Assembly: GCA_018873245.2 (NCBI GenBank)
Contig: JAEMBT020000001.1
Location: forward strand, 8,900,220 to 8,964,219
From: Archegozetes longisetosus
Lineage: Eukaryota > Arthropoda > Arachnida > Sarcoptiformes > Trhypochthoniidae
Length of the DNA: 64,000 bases
Direction: 5' to 3'
Shown here piece after piece: positions 10,367-22,159 of the stretch (positions are counted from its first letter, which is position 1; each line of letters starts with the position of its first letter). Made by a program: the position numbers and the translations under genes. Under the pieces are notes generated by a model, which had not been told where the DNA came from, ran no database searches, and saw only the letters and a list, made by a program, of their open reading frames with translations.

Positions 10367-11594
10367 CTAGAGTGGAGATAAACAAGCATCGAAAGTTGCA
10401 TAAATATACAATTGCATATATATGTACACGCGTGCGCGGGTGGGGCAAGGGAAGCTGAAAAATTTTTTTGGTTTGATGTGTATTATTCATAATGTTTTAA
10501 CAATTCCACCTCTTTGTCGCGCTCTAAGCATTTTATTAGCGACAGTGTGTTACTCAGACCATGTGTTATCAAGTGGCGAAACACGCACGTCACATAATGG
10601 GCAACGCCAACGAAATCCGACCTTAAGACTGAGATCATGGCTTCTGCCCATCATAGTTTCTCATTAACATTTGACCTCATGAAGTACAAGACCATTGTAC
10701 ATGCCGAACCTTTTGAAATGGCAGCTATAAAACTGAGAAGCTAGATTTTCAAACGTAGTCATGACAAATATGGATTTCTGGGGTTTGAGAAAAAACGAAT
10801 TTAGATAGCTAGAAATGATATAAGCAAACGTGACCTTACCCAACCCAACCTAATTCAGTCAATAAAAGGTTAAGCGTCACGTGATGGGTTTTAAGTGCGC
10901 AAGTGTAGCGCTAAGATTGACTTGAGGAGTGAAATAACGAATTTTTAAAGGTAAGGTCAAGGCAGATGGAGTTATGCGGAAAAGGTCAAAGGTCATGCTA
11001 TCGTGTCAAGTGGGGTATCGTTTTATCCAACTCATTGACCTGAGTCCAATAATGTGTACATATATATATCGAGTGGGTGGGGTCATAGGAAGTGAGCGGT
11101 GTCAAAGAACTACAACCGAACCATCCTCTGTCCTGGTGTAACACTAGCCCCAAGAGGGCCAACTTTCTGGACATTTGCGAAATTAAGTATTTGAAACACC
11201 AATATTAAAAGCGACTGTATCATGAACTAGCAAATACTTAATAACGTATGAATTTTATAAAATTCTTTATAATATATCTTATCTAAAAGATCTAACTTTG
11301 ATATCTGTTTGAATGTGTGTTCAGATGTATATTGAACGTAAACTCTGTAAATTATTTTATACCTGCGGGTTAGTCAAGTAATCGAGCAAATACTTTTCAA
11401 CACACTCTTGACTAGTATTTAATCATAATTTAATTTTTAATCAAAATATAATCCGTAATAAATGAATAACAGCTATTCGATCTAAAATACGCAAAACTAT
11501 AAGTAAAATGTTTAGAATAAAAAATAAACAAAATCAATATTTATATAGACCTAAACAAATACAAGTTTTCGAAAATTAATTAAGTTTTATTATA
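10367..11594. other. Intergenic, GC-elevated stretch then duplicated flank
   Basis: 10420-11160 is clearly richer in GC than its surroundings (CpG-containing words such as GCGTGCGCGGG near 10430) and holds short TTAGG-like words near 10850. No coherent frame was found; perhaps an old transposon. 11460-11580 resembles 2100-2230. Confidence 0.4.
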
Positions 11595-11996
11595 TGTCCA
11601 AAAAGAAGATGCACAAAGATTTCTTGCCCTAGAGATTTTAACAAAAAAAAACAAACTCCAACTTCATAAACTTCAAACTATTAATTTCATCAATTACGTC
11701 CTGTTTTAACATTTTTGGCACTATTTTATTTAAGTTGTCGTTAATTCATCATTACACTATTACAACTTTTTTCGTGCGAAATTTCACAATTTAATATTAT
11801 TTAGTTCAAATAAATAATGATCATTTATTTGTCTATAAATCTATCAAAAGATGCTTCAAAATACTTCAACATCTTTATATATGAATTTTGTATTGTTTTT
11901 GTCGAAATACTTTTATGTTGGTTAAAAAGTTTTGTATAAGTTTCATTATTTATTAAGACCTTTAGAGCTGGAGGTCTTTGTGCATCTTCTTTTTGG
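11595..11996. repeat. MITE-like element with inverted ends
   Basis: CCAAAAAGAAGATGCACAAA (from 11598) is repeated inverted at 11978-11995. The body is AT-rich and non-coding. Confidence 0.65.
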
Positions 11997-12635
11997 ATTG
12001 ATAATATTATTTGTTAAGATCCCTATCTCTAGAGTTGTTCATGTATTTGCTTTTTGTATTAATACTATTCTATCATAAGGTAAACATAAGAAATTCATTT
12101 GAAACTTCAAAACATAATTTCCTCGTTTACGCTCAAATTTACTTAATTTGAACATGATCTTCTTATGATTAAAGAATGTGTTAAAAGATAAAATATACCA
12201 TTCATGATCCAATCATTCATATCTTATCTAAAAATTACTTTTTGTATTTTGCTAAACTTTGCATTTTCAACTCTTAAAAAATAACTATTTAATTTTCTAA
12301 TATCGATGAATAATGCAGTATTGATCTGAAATTTTTCTCATTAGACTAAAGGTTCAAGTTTAAATTTTAGATATTTTTACACTTAATGACAGAAATTTCG
12401 AAAAAATTATTGATTAACACAATTACCATATTTGAAATGAGGTCACGCAGTGCGAAAACATATAATTTTAGAAAAACAATTTAATTATTCAAGTTAAAAA
12501 ATAAATGACTAATTGCAGTCAAATGTAAGTTTGACTTAACAACAGCTATTCTTTTTCATAATTTTCCAGAGTAAATGCAAATTCGAACAAACTATTTGCT
12601 GAAAAGAATTTGGAAGCTATATTATTAAGATAAAC
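11997..12635. promoter_or_regulatory. 5' flank of GR copy 2
   Basis: Non-coding. The last ~250 bp align by eye with the flanks of copies 4, 5 and 6: an AAATTTCGAAAAAATTATTGA block, then a purine-rich segment ending TTTGGAAGCTATATTATT before the ATG. Conserved spacing to the start suggests a shared promoter/5'UTR, or merely shared ancestry. Confidence 0.4.
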
Positions 12636-14045
12636 ATGGATAATTTTAACATAAATGAAGCTTTACCGAAAGAACTTGTATTAGATTCGGCTGAAACACA
12701 TTTGTATAGAATCGGTTTGTGTATGACTTCTGTAAATCCTATAAAGAGATCTAAATTCAATGACCCTCTACTAGTTTTCGTAATCATCATTATCTCAATC
12801 TTAAAAACTGTGGTCCCATTATTTTCTAAAGTAAAAACACAATATTTTTCGATAATAATCGGAGACTTATCTTATATAATTGACGCAGGAATCCATATCA
12901 TCATTGCATATGTTCTCTATCATCTTTTAGCTCTATCATCACAACTGATTTATTATTATAACTACAAGAATAACATAAAACCTGGTTATCTCAAAGCATT
13001 TGAAATGATGTCGGGTTTGGTTTCACCAAAAAGTATTGGGTTAACAAACAAACAGCAAATCTTAAAATTGATAAAACTATCAAAAACTTTGTTTTTCTTC
13101 TGTAAACTGTGTCTTGAAAGACTATTGCCAATATTCGTATTCATTGCTAATATATCGATGTATTTTATGAAATGCTCAATCAAAGAAACAATCATGTTTG
13201 GAATTCCTAATAATCTATTTTTGACATGGTGTTGTTATTATATATATACAATCAACTTATGGCAAATTATATATTTCTACATAATTTGCAAATACATTAC
13301 AATTAAACTTAAAGAGTCAAATCATCAAATCGCGATAATCAAAGAAAAAAGAAGAAAAAAAACAATTGATAGATACGTGAGTTCATTAAATTCTTTATAT
13401 TCTGAAGTCAATGAGTATAACCAGAATTTTTGGTCGAAGTATTTGTTAACAATTTGGTTGATCTATGGCTCGGTCATCATCTTTCTACTGTACAGCTTAT
13501 TATTCTTCGAACTCAATATAATTTTTAAAGCAATTGTCGGATACCTTTTGATACTCATAATTCTCGGCTTTGTTATCATCATAAATACTGCCTCATCAGT
13601 CAATTTCGAAGCGAACAAAATCTTTAAAATATTGAATGGACTGATGGCTTCCCAATCAAATCCTTGTTTCAGAAGAAACTTTAGGTTGATTTTTCACAAC
13701 TCTATCTTGAGTCAAATTAAGGTAATGACAAAGTTTTTTTCCCTAGTTTAGAAAATAACAAGAAAATACCAGTTTTTAAAAGAATCAAAACATTTACAGT
13801 AAAACCAAAATTTTCAACTTGATTATTAAATTTTGATAACTAGTTAATGACATTCATGGAAAGAGTTGGTCAGAAGAGAGTTGGATTTTCGTGTTGGAAA
13901 TTATTTATTATTAATTATTTCCGATGCTACGAAGTAATTATTTTTAATTTAACTGAATTTTGTCAAAAGATTCAAATAATTTCTCCAATAGATCATAACT
14001 TTCCTGATATTACTGTTCTTAAAAATAATGCAAATTTCGAGTTAA
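12636..14045 (+). CDS. Gustatory-receptor-like 7TM chemoreceptor, copy 2 (complete)
   Basis: Intact paralogue of copy 1 with the same architecture: exons 12636-13721, 13844-13933, 13992-14045, all phase 0, 409 aa. Donors are AAG/GTAATG and GAA/GTAATT, acceptors end TAG. Introns are 122 and 58 bp. Exon 2 keeps VGFSCWKLF; exon 3 keeps ITFLILLFLKIMQ before the stop. Differences from copy 1 are spread along the whole gene, unlike the patchy identity between copies 1 and 6, so this copy has evolved independently. A lysine/arginine-rich intracellular-type loop lies around residues 236-245 (KEKRRKK). The ATG follows a TTAAGATAAAC context like that of copies 1 and 7. No break seen, so probably functional. 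Confidence 0.8.
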
Positions 14046-14350
14046 TTATTAATACTGACAGAAAATGGATGAGATATGGCATTTTTATGGTTCTTTGCAC
14101 GAAAACTGTTTCGTAAGTCAAGGTTGGACCTGCACTAGAATTTATTCCTACACTTTAAATATAGTATAGATCTCAAGTTAAAAGTATGAATGTTATTCAT
14201 ACATACATAAGAGTTCTTAAATTATTTATCCATGGTGATGATTCAGACTTCTTTTTCTTGGAGTTATCTCAGGGTGGTCAAAATATTGGAGCAAAAACAC
14301 TAGTTTTTATTTCAATTCGAAAGTTGACTTGGATTCATCTTAAGGGAGTA
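14046..14350. other. GR 3' flank
   Basis: Diverged copy of the flank after the other GR genes; no gene seen. Confidence 0.4.
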
Positions 14351-15142
14351 CTATTTAGTCAAAAAATCGAACAATCTTGAAGATGATTTTTGAAATCTGG
14401 TGAAATTACCTCCATGATTACTATTATTAGGATATAGAAAATTTAAAATGGACATTAGCCCTGAAAATTCAGGCAATCTTACAGATCTGGCAATCGTATT
14501 CTGCACATTATTTGTATTATTAAGTAATTTGCTTTTGCTTAGATTTAAAGCGAAATTTGTCAGGAACTGATTTATTGTCGACTGCATGAAAATATTCTTT
14601 ACAAGGAATTGAGTGGGATCAACTGGGACGTAAGTTTCGTCGTCCAAAACAAACACTTTAGTTTTTCGGTTTAATGCTCGACAAGCTTTTTGTGCTCTTT
14701 CAGCCTGATTGCCCGTGTATTTCAGGACAGTTTGTTTGACATAAGCCCAAATTCCTAATTTTTCAGTCTTTATGAATTGGTAAGTGCTGTATGGCATCTT
14801 TGTCTTGATTGCCCCAATTCTTACTGAAACTCCTGGTTCTTTATCAATCAATTCTTTTACAGACTTGGCTGGTCCTTTTGAAGGTCTACCAGGGATTTTG
14901 AGATAATCAGCAGTTCCTCGCTCTTTATATCTTTTAATAACTCCATAAATTCTTTGTCTAGTTATACCTTCTTCTTTAAAATGTTTGGTTGTAAATTTCA
15001 AAGCGAGAGGGTTTTCTGGTCCGCCGATACGCTCATAAAAATGAGAAACTCTTTTAGCAAGAGCTTTGTTCTCTTGTCTTGCCATTAAAGTAATATAAGA
15101 CAATTCAACACAATGGCAGGAGTAAATCGAACACTGATACAT
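14351..15142 (-). pseudogene. Tc1/mariner transposase, 3'-truncated
   Basis: A long minus-strand frame. It begins with an N-terminal HTH region (TTKHFKEEGITRQRIYGVIK), a linker (IPGRPSKGP), a second HTH, then VFVLDDETYV with the first catalytic aspartate of the DDE/D domain. After about residue 170 the similarity stops and the rest of the frame (toward 14351) is unlike any transposase, so the catalytic domain is cut off. The natural start is probably the internal MARQENKAL methionine (near 15085) rather than the first one. No inverted ends were found. A dead fragment of a family different from the other elements here. Confidence 0.75.
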
Positions 15143-15407
15143 AGACTTATTGCTGTCAAAGTTTCAACAATATAGATGAAATAGAACGCGAGCGCGAGTG
15201 CTTTGAGAAATGTAAATTTACTTATTGCATAAGTCTTATTTTAATGTTAGCACTCTGAAGTTGCACAATAGCCATTCTAGCAATTATTTAAAAGTTCAAC
15301 AAATGTAGTGACATCTAAACAATTAAAACAAGGTCTAAACATAAGTTATTCATCTCAAGACATTTTTTCTATAGTTTATTCGAATCTAATGTGAGAAAGA
15401 CTCAGGT
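15143..15407. other. Intergenic
   Basis: No gene or recognisable repeat seen. Confidence 0.3.
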
Positions 15408-16172
15408 AAGAGGTTGTCCGGAGATCCATAGTGAGCTGGCACCCGGTTGAGCTCAGACATGGTGACTTTACCAACACATCGAGGTGGTTTAATGAAGTAT
15501 AATAGCACCCTAATATATTTTCATATCTAAAGGTAAAGGGTGTTAAACCAAAAAATCCCTAAAACTTTAGAAGCTTATAACTCGAAAACTATTAAACATA
15601 GAAACATGAGATTTCGTATGTTGAGTCACAGCAACCAAGTGTATTCAAAGATTGGGTAAAACTCATATTTTGCTATTGTTGAGTAAGTTTCCTAAAGATT
15701 GAACTTCCTTAATCGTTAAACTCAATGTATAATACATAGTGTTTCGAGTAGCTCATTAATGCTTTTGTAATAGTAGATAGCCCAATGTGATAATCCAAAA
15801 AGTTATAGTCGAAATTCTTTGTATTAAGGGTCAAAAACAGGCGGAAAATTTTTTCATATGTAAGAGTAATCATTGTATCAGGCTATAACTTTTAAAATAA
15901 TCATCTGATTTCAATGTTACCTACAAGACTTTTGCTTAGTTTGATGAGAGCTTTCTAATGATTTATAATTCATGAGGGTTTACAAAGATATAACGCACTT
16001 CCCCCTATACGGCAATGTTAACGGTTTTCCGCCTATAACTTTTAAACCTACGGACCGATTTTAATGTGATCCGCAAGACTATTGCTCAGCTTTACGAGAG
16101 CTTTCGATTGATATATAACATGATATATTTCACAGGGTGCAAACTCCCCATAGAATCTCCAGACAACCTCTT
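15408..16172. repeat. Inverted-repeat-bounded element with internal tandem duplication
   Basis: AAGAGGTTGTCCGGAGATCC at 15408 is matched inverted by the sequence ending at 16172. Inside, two units of about 95-100 bp (about 15885-15980 and 16035-16130), each starting TATAACTTTTAAA and containing CAAGACTNTTGCT and GAGAGCTTTC, are diverged tandem copies. No ORF. Confidence 0.7.
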
Positions 16173-16342
16173 TTGAAAGTAAAGCGACTCACTATTCTCT
16201 GATATAGCATTAGAATAAAAGTATCAACTTTCATTTGCAGAAAATTCTTTAAATTTCTGTCTAAAAATATTAATTGTGAGCTATTATGAGAGTAACGGAA
16301 AGTTCAGATTAAAGAAATTTTTCGCTTCAAACACAATCATCA

Positions 16343-16385
16343 AATCTGCTGAAACTCAGTTATACAAAATTTATTGTATATATAT
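16343..16385 (+). pseudogene. GR relict, N-terminal scrap
   Basis: Encodes KSAETQLYKI, matching residues 17-27 of the GR proteins (copy 7 has KSAENRLYRI). The similarity is lost on both sides. It may be the front of the gene whose tail survives at 20645-21090. Confidence 0.5.
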
Positions 16386-16500
16386 ATAATAACTAGATAT
16401 CCAAAAATGAGCTTATTTCGTAATTCTTATTATAAGCCCAAGTAATATATTACATGAGTAATATATAATAAACAATATAGGTAGTGTATTATAGGGAGTC

Positions 16501-16613
16501 GACCATTTGACCTACTAACCGTTTTGTTGGGTTAGTTTGGGTTAGGTTGGGTTAGGTTAGGTTAGATTAGGTAAAATGAATGGTAGTTCAAATTGCCAGT
16601 AGGTCAAATGGTC
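16501..16613. repeat. TTAGG-like array inside a perfect 16-bp inverted repeat
   Basis: GACCATTTGACCTACT (16501-16516) and its exact complement (16598-16613) flank a short degenerate run of GGTTAG/GGTTGG units. The inverted ends suggest a small mobile unit rather than telomeric DNA. Confidence 0.7.
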
Positions 16614-17795
16614 CGGATCCGTATTATATTCAAGTAATATAACCATTTGATTGTTTTTATTTGTAAAATACAAGTTTTACGTTACTATTATTAGTGAAGG
16701 CTTCAGTCACTTTTGATTCAAATTCTAAGTGAAAATTTCGTTAACTTTATTCTATTGGTTCTAACATCATTGATCGCGATCTTGATGATCTTAAAAAAAC
16801 CTTTTTAGATCTAAAAATGTGAAATAAAAACAAGTCAAACGTAAAATAAGAACTTCTAAATCGAATTCTCGGTGTAAAACTCGGTAATTATAGAGTTGAC
16901 AAGAAGGGCGCTATCACACAAAAGGACTAAAATGTCGCCTTTTGGATCTTTACTGTTTTAGAGAGATATGCGTTATATTTTCAAATAAGCGTTCCTAATG
17001 ATTGCCGTATTTCTCGGGACGAAATGACGGAAATGTATCTCTTGACCGTCAAATGATGCTAATTATTTATTTTGGGCACTTTCACAACTTTATCGATCGA
17101 TATGATTGTTATCTTTTTAGAGGATAGTAGTAGTGAACTCATTTTTCCTCAGCAGTGATGATGTTTTTTTTAAAGATGTTATCACTTTCTCTATTTAATC
17201 GATCACAATAGACTCTTGAAAGCGCCCCCGATGACGTTTTGTTTTTCAGTAAGTGCATGAGGGAGCCAGTCAGGAATGATTTTTCAATTCCAACTTTGAA
17301 TTATTCGCAAAAACACTTTGAGATATTTTAGTTACTCTTGTGAATTCACTTGTTGTTACACAACAATCATTGATAATCAATTCTTGAGCAACTGTGAGGT
17401 CGACTGCGAGGGTTGATCGACCGAATCGAGCGATGCGTTGAAGTTTTCATGTCCAGATTAAGATTCTTTGTGTATGTATTAAACGTGTTTTATATTGTAT
17501 AAGTTTGTGATGTCTCGAGGAAATGCTAAAAAACGAATTTTATGTATTGCGTTCCTGTCGCAGATTTACTCAGTTCAACTTTGGTTTTGATGGAGATTTG
17601 CTGTCATAATGTTAAGTTTATATCACCACTAACATCGTTTTCCGTAGTACGTCTTTTGAGCGTAATACTTATTAACGCAGGGCTTTTAAGTTCGGGACTT
17701 TTGAGCGCAATGGTTCTTTATGAAGAGCTAACTTTTTAAGAGCTTTTCCTTCAGGATAATGATTTTTATCTAATAAATTTGTTATTACAAACGTA
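16614..17795. other. Intergenic
   Basis: No supported gene. The frame at 17542-17739 has no recognisable domain. Confidence 0.3.
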
Positions 17796-18366
17796 AGGAG
17801 AACCCACGTTAAGCTATTGTGCGTTAGCAAGGACTTTTGATTTTGTAGTGATATGGCAAATATGCAACCAAAATATTAAATCTTAGTTTCTTCCGATTCA
17901 GGAGAAAAATATTTAAACACTCGTTATCATATAGTTAATTGATTTTTAAAATATAGTATTCAAGAGTTCTGAAGTGAATAGCTCTTGAAGCGTTCATGGA
18001 TAAGTTTAAGTCTCATATTTCTTAAACCATGCGCAAAAACCTTTAAAATGATTTACATACCATCATCTATTCCAACAGGCCCACTGGTGAACATCGGTGA
18101 TATGTACATCATTTCAAAGGTTTTTGCACACAGTTTCCAAAAGTATAACCCTTAAACATATCACATGAAGGCTTCAAGAGCTTTTGAAATTTTAAATATC
18201 GCTCTTTAAAAATCAGCCATATGATAACGAGTGTTTCGAATTTTTTCTCCGGAATCGGAAGTAACCAAGATTTAATATTTTGGTCGAAGATGTATCAATA
18301 TATTTGTCATAGAACTACAAGATCAAAAGTTCTTGCACATGCACTATGTCTTAACGTGGTTCTCCC
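17796..18366. repeat. Foldback element, family F1
   Basis: A 570-bp near-palindrome: GGAGAACCCACGTTAAG at 17798 pairs with CTTAACGTGGTTCTCC ending near 18364, and the pairing continues inward to a centre around 18085. The central core (ATGTACATCATTTCAAAGG) recurs in the element at 21188-21837. Confidence 0.8.
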
Positions 18367-19355
18367 TGAGTAAAAATTAATCTTATTAATATCGAGCCAC
18401 ATGTCCATCCATCTTTCTACTCATCATTATTTCTATTTATTATTCTCATGAACTAACTTTATTGACGGAATTTTATCATTCGGATTTGAATATTTGAGCA
18501 AATGACTGTTTAGAAAGAACTTTTTAAAAGCTTTAACTTGATACCAATATCAAGATATTCGGGCTTTTACTCAAAAAGTTTTACTCAATTAAAAATCTAA
18601 TTCTTTAGAGTTTAATGCACTATAACTCTGAAGTTGAAAGATTTTCAGTCAAACCAAAATACACGTATTCAATAATTTTCTTTTAGGTATTTTTGACTCC
18701 ATTCATCAAAATTTAAACATATTCATTAACTACTTTGCGAATTAACGCTATTTATGACAGACTCATGGAAGGAAGAATACGCGAATTTTTAAAAATTTTC
18801 ACTTAAATTGGACTAAATTTAGAGTATAAAATGCTTAAAATCCGAGATCCAGTATTGTTAATGGCTGTAAATTGTTAATAGCCACGAGACAATATTAATT
18901 TATAAAATCATGTTACGATCATATACTATGCAAATTCAGAGAGGTATAATCACGTTAGCAAACCCACTTTCTACATATTTAGTGGGTTTCAAACGCAAGT
19001 TCTAAATTTTTAAATTTTAAAATTAGATACAAAGCTACATAATCTCAGCTTTGAAATAAAAGGTTAGTCTTTTATCAGTCGAAAAAGAAACGAAATAATC
19101 AATCTGATCAAATAAATTGTGATATCATTTTATTACTATTGTTGAAAAAATTTACAAAGCAAAACTTAACTGATATGCAGACTGTTAGAATAGTATTTAA
19201 ACAACTAATTAATGAAAATGATATTAAAATAAGGTGAAATGCACAAATATAAGTTGATATCTCAAATGTTTTTAGTTCCAATGCATAGCTCAAAATTCTT
19301 TTAACCAAACAGAAAGGATTTTAGATAATGCTGGACAATGTCGAAATAAAAAATA
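18367..19355. other. Intergenic
   Basis: AT-rich; no gene or element recognised. Confidence 0.3.
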
Positions 19356-19912
19356 CAGAGTGGGCATTTTAAAACTTCACGACTTTAAAAATTTATTGCA
19401 TAAGAATGAAATGTCATAAATGTATGACTACAATTGAAAAATGAAGAATAACTATTTAATTAAATATTAAATTTTTACCAACTAATAACTTGCTTTTCAT
19501 TGTTTGCTATACATTCTTTAAGGCGATCAGACAGAGTGACATACACGTTGACACATTTCTATCGGAATGTTTTCCCAATATTCATTTCGATCAAACAAAT
19601 CCCGTTTGATTGAATTTATTATTGATATCTATTATTGTGTGTTTCGATTTAGGTTTTGTTTTACCTCTTTTTACCACACTCTTATCACTTCTGCCGCATT
19701 TCCCTCTGCTTTTGAATATAATCTGACAATCTTGACGCGATCTTCAATACTTGAACGATATGTATTTGCAGATAACATTTTTAAATTTAAAAATATATGA
19801 TAATTCAATTTAAGATATACTCTACAAATTGAAACAAAAACGACAGGAATATATAGTATAATTTTCGAGCAAATGTAATTTAAAGTCGTGAAGCTCTGAA
19901 ATGTCCACTCTA
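19356..19912 (-). mobile_element. Internally deleted Tc1/mariner (557 bp), family B
   Basis: TA on both sides (19354-19355, 19913-19914) and ~30-bp inverted ends (left CAGAGTGGGCATTTTAAAAC). On the minus strand it encodes a transposase N-terminus (MLSANTYRSSIEDRVKIVRL, from about 19779), then jumps to the C-terminal end (VTLSDRLKECIANNEKQVIS, near 19530-19470). The catalytic core is deleted. Non-autonomous. Confidence 0.8.
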
Positions 19913-19959
19913 TACGAATCTGAAGGTAATAATCGAAGCGTTTTCAGAGAACTAAAAAA

Positions 19960-20420
19960 TGATCGTTACACAAAAATGTAAAGTAAGTTAATTTTGAAAT
20001 ATTTTTTGAAAATAAGGACTTAAACTAAATACTTATTATATTTTACAGTAACTTTTTTCTACTGTTATTTACAATATATTTAAATGAAAGTAAAACTTTA
20101 TGATATGATTTTCAATTCAAAATTGATTGTTTAGATAATGTGTATCTCAGTCTGAATGAGACTTGACATTCTGAATGAAGGGTGTGCGAAATATATAAAT
20201 AACAAACAAATATATATAAAAACTTCAAAGATAACTAGTTCTTGGAATATATCTTAATAAATAGCTTTTAAGAGTTTGACACTACTTTTTGCAATATGGC
20301 TTAAAACAGCTTTTTATGACTTGCAATAAGGTTTTCTGTAATATAACTTGTAATAGTGTTTCTTTAAATATAACTTTTAAAAGCTTTTTCTATATGATTA
20401 ATAATAGTGTTTTATGTAAT
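19960..20420. repeat. Segmental duplicate of 26640-27240
   Basis: Shares with 26640-27240 the words TGTTATTTACAATATATTTAAATGAAAGTAAAA and GAAATATATAAATAAC in the same order and orientation (long word spans about 20058-20090 here). Non-coding flank of the GR duplication unit. Confidence 0.6.
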
Positions 20421-20644
20421 ATGGCTTTAGCGATAGCACTAATATGAATAAAAAACTGAAAAAGTAATTCAAGTCTGAAGTTATTAAGTTTAGGTAAAAG
20501 TATAAAAGTTAGTATAAAAGTTATATATTATAAATGATATTCTGTATAGATCATCATATTTAGTTTTACTTTATGAGTGTATACCATTTTTATGTTGTTC
20601 TTATTATACAAAATACTTACATTAAGCTAAAACAGTTTTGATCT

Positions 20645-21090
20645 CTTCTCATTGTATTTTTAAGTCAATGAATACAAAAAGAATTCTTGGTATTTAACGA
20701 TTTTGCTAATCAGTGGTTCGGTTATTTTTCTTGTGTACAGCTTCTTCAAAACGAATGTAATTATAAAAAATCTTGTCGTGTATACTATAATATTTATTAA
20801 CTTTATCGTTGTGATAATCACTGCCTCAACAGTCAATTTCAAAGCAAATAAAACCTATAATACATTGAATGAGTTCGTGACTTCTCAACTAAAAGTTGCT
20901 TGCAGAGATGTTTTTAGATCAAATTTTCATAAGATTATCTCGAATGAAATTAAGGTAATCAATCTTTTCATTTAGAGCTCAGATTAGGAATATTCAAGCA
21001 TTTATATTAAAACTAATTTCTTCACTTCGATTATTAATTTTTGATTAATAGTTAATGATATTCATAGATAATAGAAAGCTTCAGATCATT
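20645..21090 (+). pseudogene. GR pseudogene, C-terminal half of exon 1 and exon 2 relict
   Basis: From about 20663 the frame reads VNEYKKNSWYLTILLISGSV, continuing through the TM5-TM6 region (ITASTVNFKANKTYNTLNEF) to ISNEIK and a GTAATC donor at about 20956. This matches residues 258-362 of the intact GRs. TM1-TM4 are absent directly upstream. The exon 2 equivalent near 21050 (TTAATGATATTCATAGATAA) has stops and loses VGFSCWKLF. Dead copy. Confidence 0.75.
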
Positions 21091-21187
21091 TAACAGCAGT
21101 GATTTGGTCTCATCTACTTTCCTGGATTTATCTTAAGACAGTCAAGAATATTAAAGGTGGGATTAAGTAAGATATTTTAAAAAGAAC

Positions 21188-21837
21188 AACCCACTTTAAG
21201 CAAATGTACGTGGGCAAAGATCTTTGACCTCATAGTTAGATGGCAAATATAGACACATCTTGTGAAAACCTATTAGAATAGAATTGTCTCACGTTAAGAA
21301 TAAACGTGACAATATCACTGATGTTCGTCGGTGGACTTATTGGAATAGATGATGATATGCACATCATTTCAAAGGTTTTCGCACATAGTTTCCAGAAATA
21401 TAAGTCTTAATCATATCGGTAGAACACTTTAAGAGTTATGAGCTTTTGTAATTTTGAATACAACTCTTTAAAATTCAATCAACTAAATGATACCATACGA
21501 TAACAAGTGTTTCGAACTCGTTATACGGCTATTCAAACGAAAATTTCAATAGTCGATTTCATCCTGTTCTAGGTCTTGCATCACTGTAAAGCTTTTTCAA
21601 AATCACCCCTATTTTAGAGATCTTTGAGCGAAATCTTAAAAGAAACTAATGGGGCGGAGTCATGTGAATTTTTGAATCATTTTTTCTGGACGCAATGCTA
21701 AAAAATTTTAGAAATTTTTTTCTACGGAACTGTACCCACCAAAAATTTCAATATTCTATTACAAGATGTGTCTATATTTGCCATCTAACTATGAGGTCAA
21801 AGATCTTTGCCTAAGCACATTTGCTTAAGGTGGGTTA
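21188..21837. repeat. Foldback element, family F1
   Basis: Outer arms: AACCCACTTTAAGCAAATGT (from 21188) and GGCAAAGATCTTTGACCTCA pair with 21773-21837, and ATGGCAAATATAGACACATC pairs with its complement. The interior contains the F1 core (GCACATCATTTCAAAGG) found at 17796-18366. Confidence 0.8.
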
Positions 21838-22159
21838 CCTTGTCAAATGTCACATTTTGCATTAAAGCTATCATGTCTTTTTGTGAAATGTTAAATTACT
21901 TATAAAAGCGTCGTTCACTTTTTTTTGTTTTTTGCTTATCAAATAATTTTGTTTTTATTATTAATTTGGCAACTCGTTGTTCAATTAGGGATTGGAATGA
22001 GCACTGAGGGATTAAAATTTTAATTTCCAAATGTAAAGAGTTCCACATAATGATTTGCTGGGAGTTCACAGCAAAAACGAAGATACAGAGCAAAATTGAC
22101 CTCACTTTTAGATTCAACTTAAAAAACACATCAAAAATTTTATTTCAATAATCAGTATA

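Noticed and set aside
16520-16572. TTAGG-like repeats as an interstitial telomere
   Set aside because: Only a few degenerate units, bounded by a 16-bp inverted repeat; the run at 41276 is equally short and impure.
19567-19800. Plus-strand 77-codon frame
   Set aside because: Opposite strand of the deleted Tc1/mariner transposase N-terminus.
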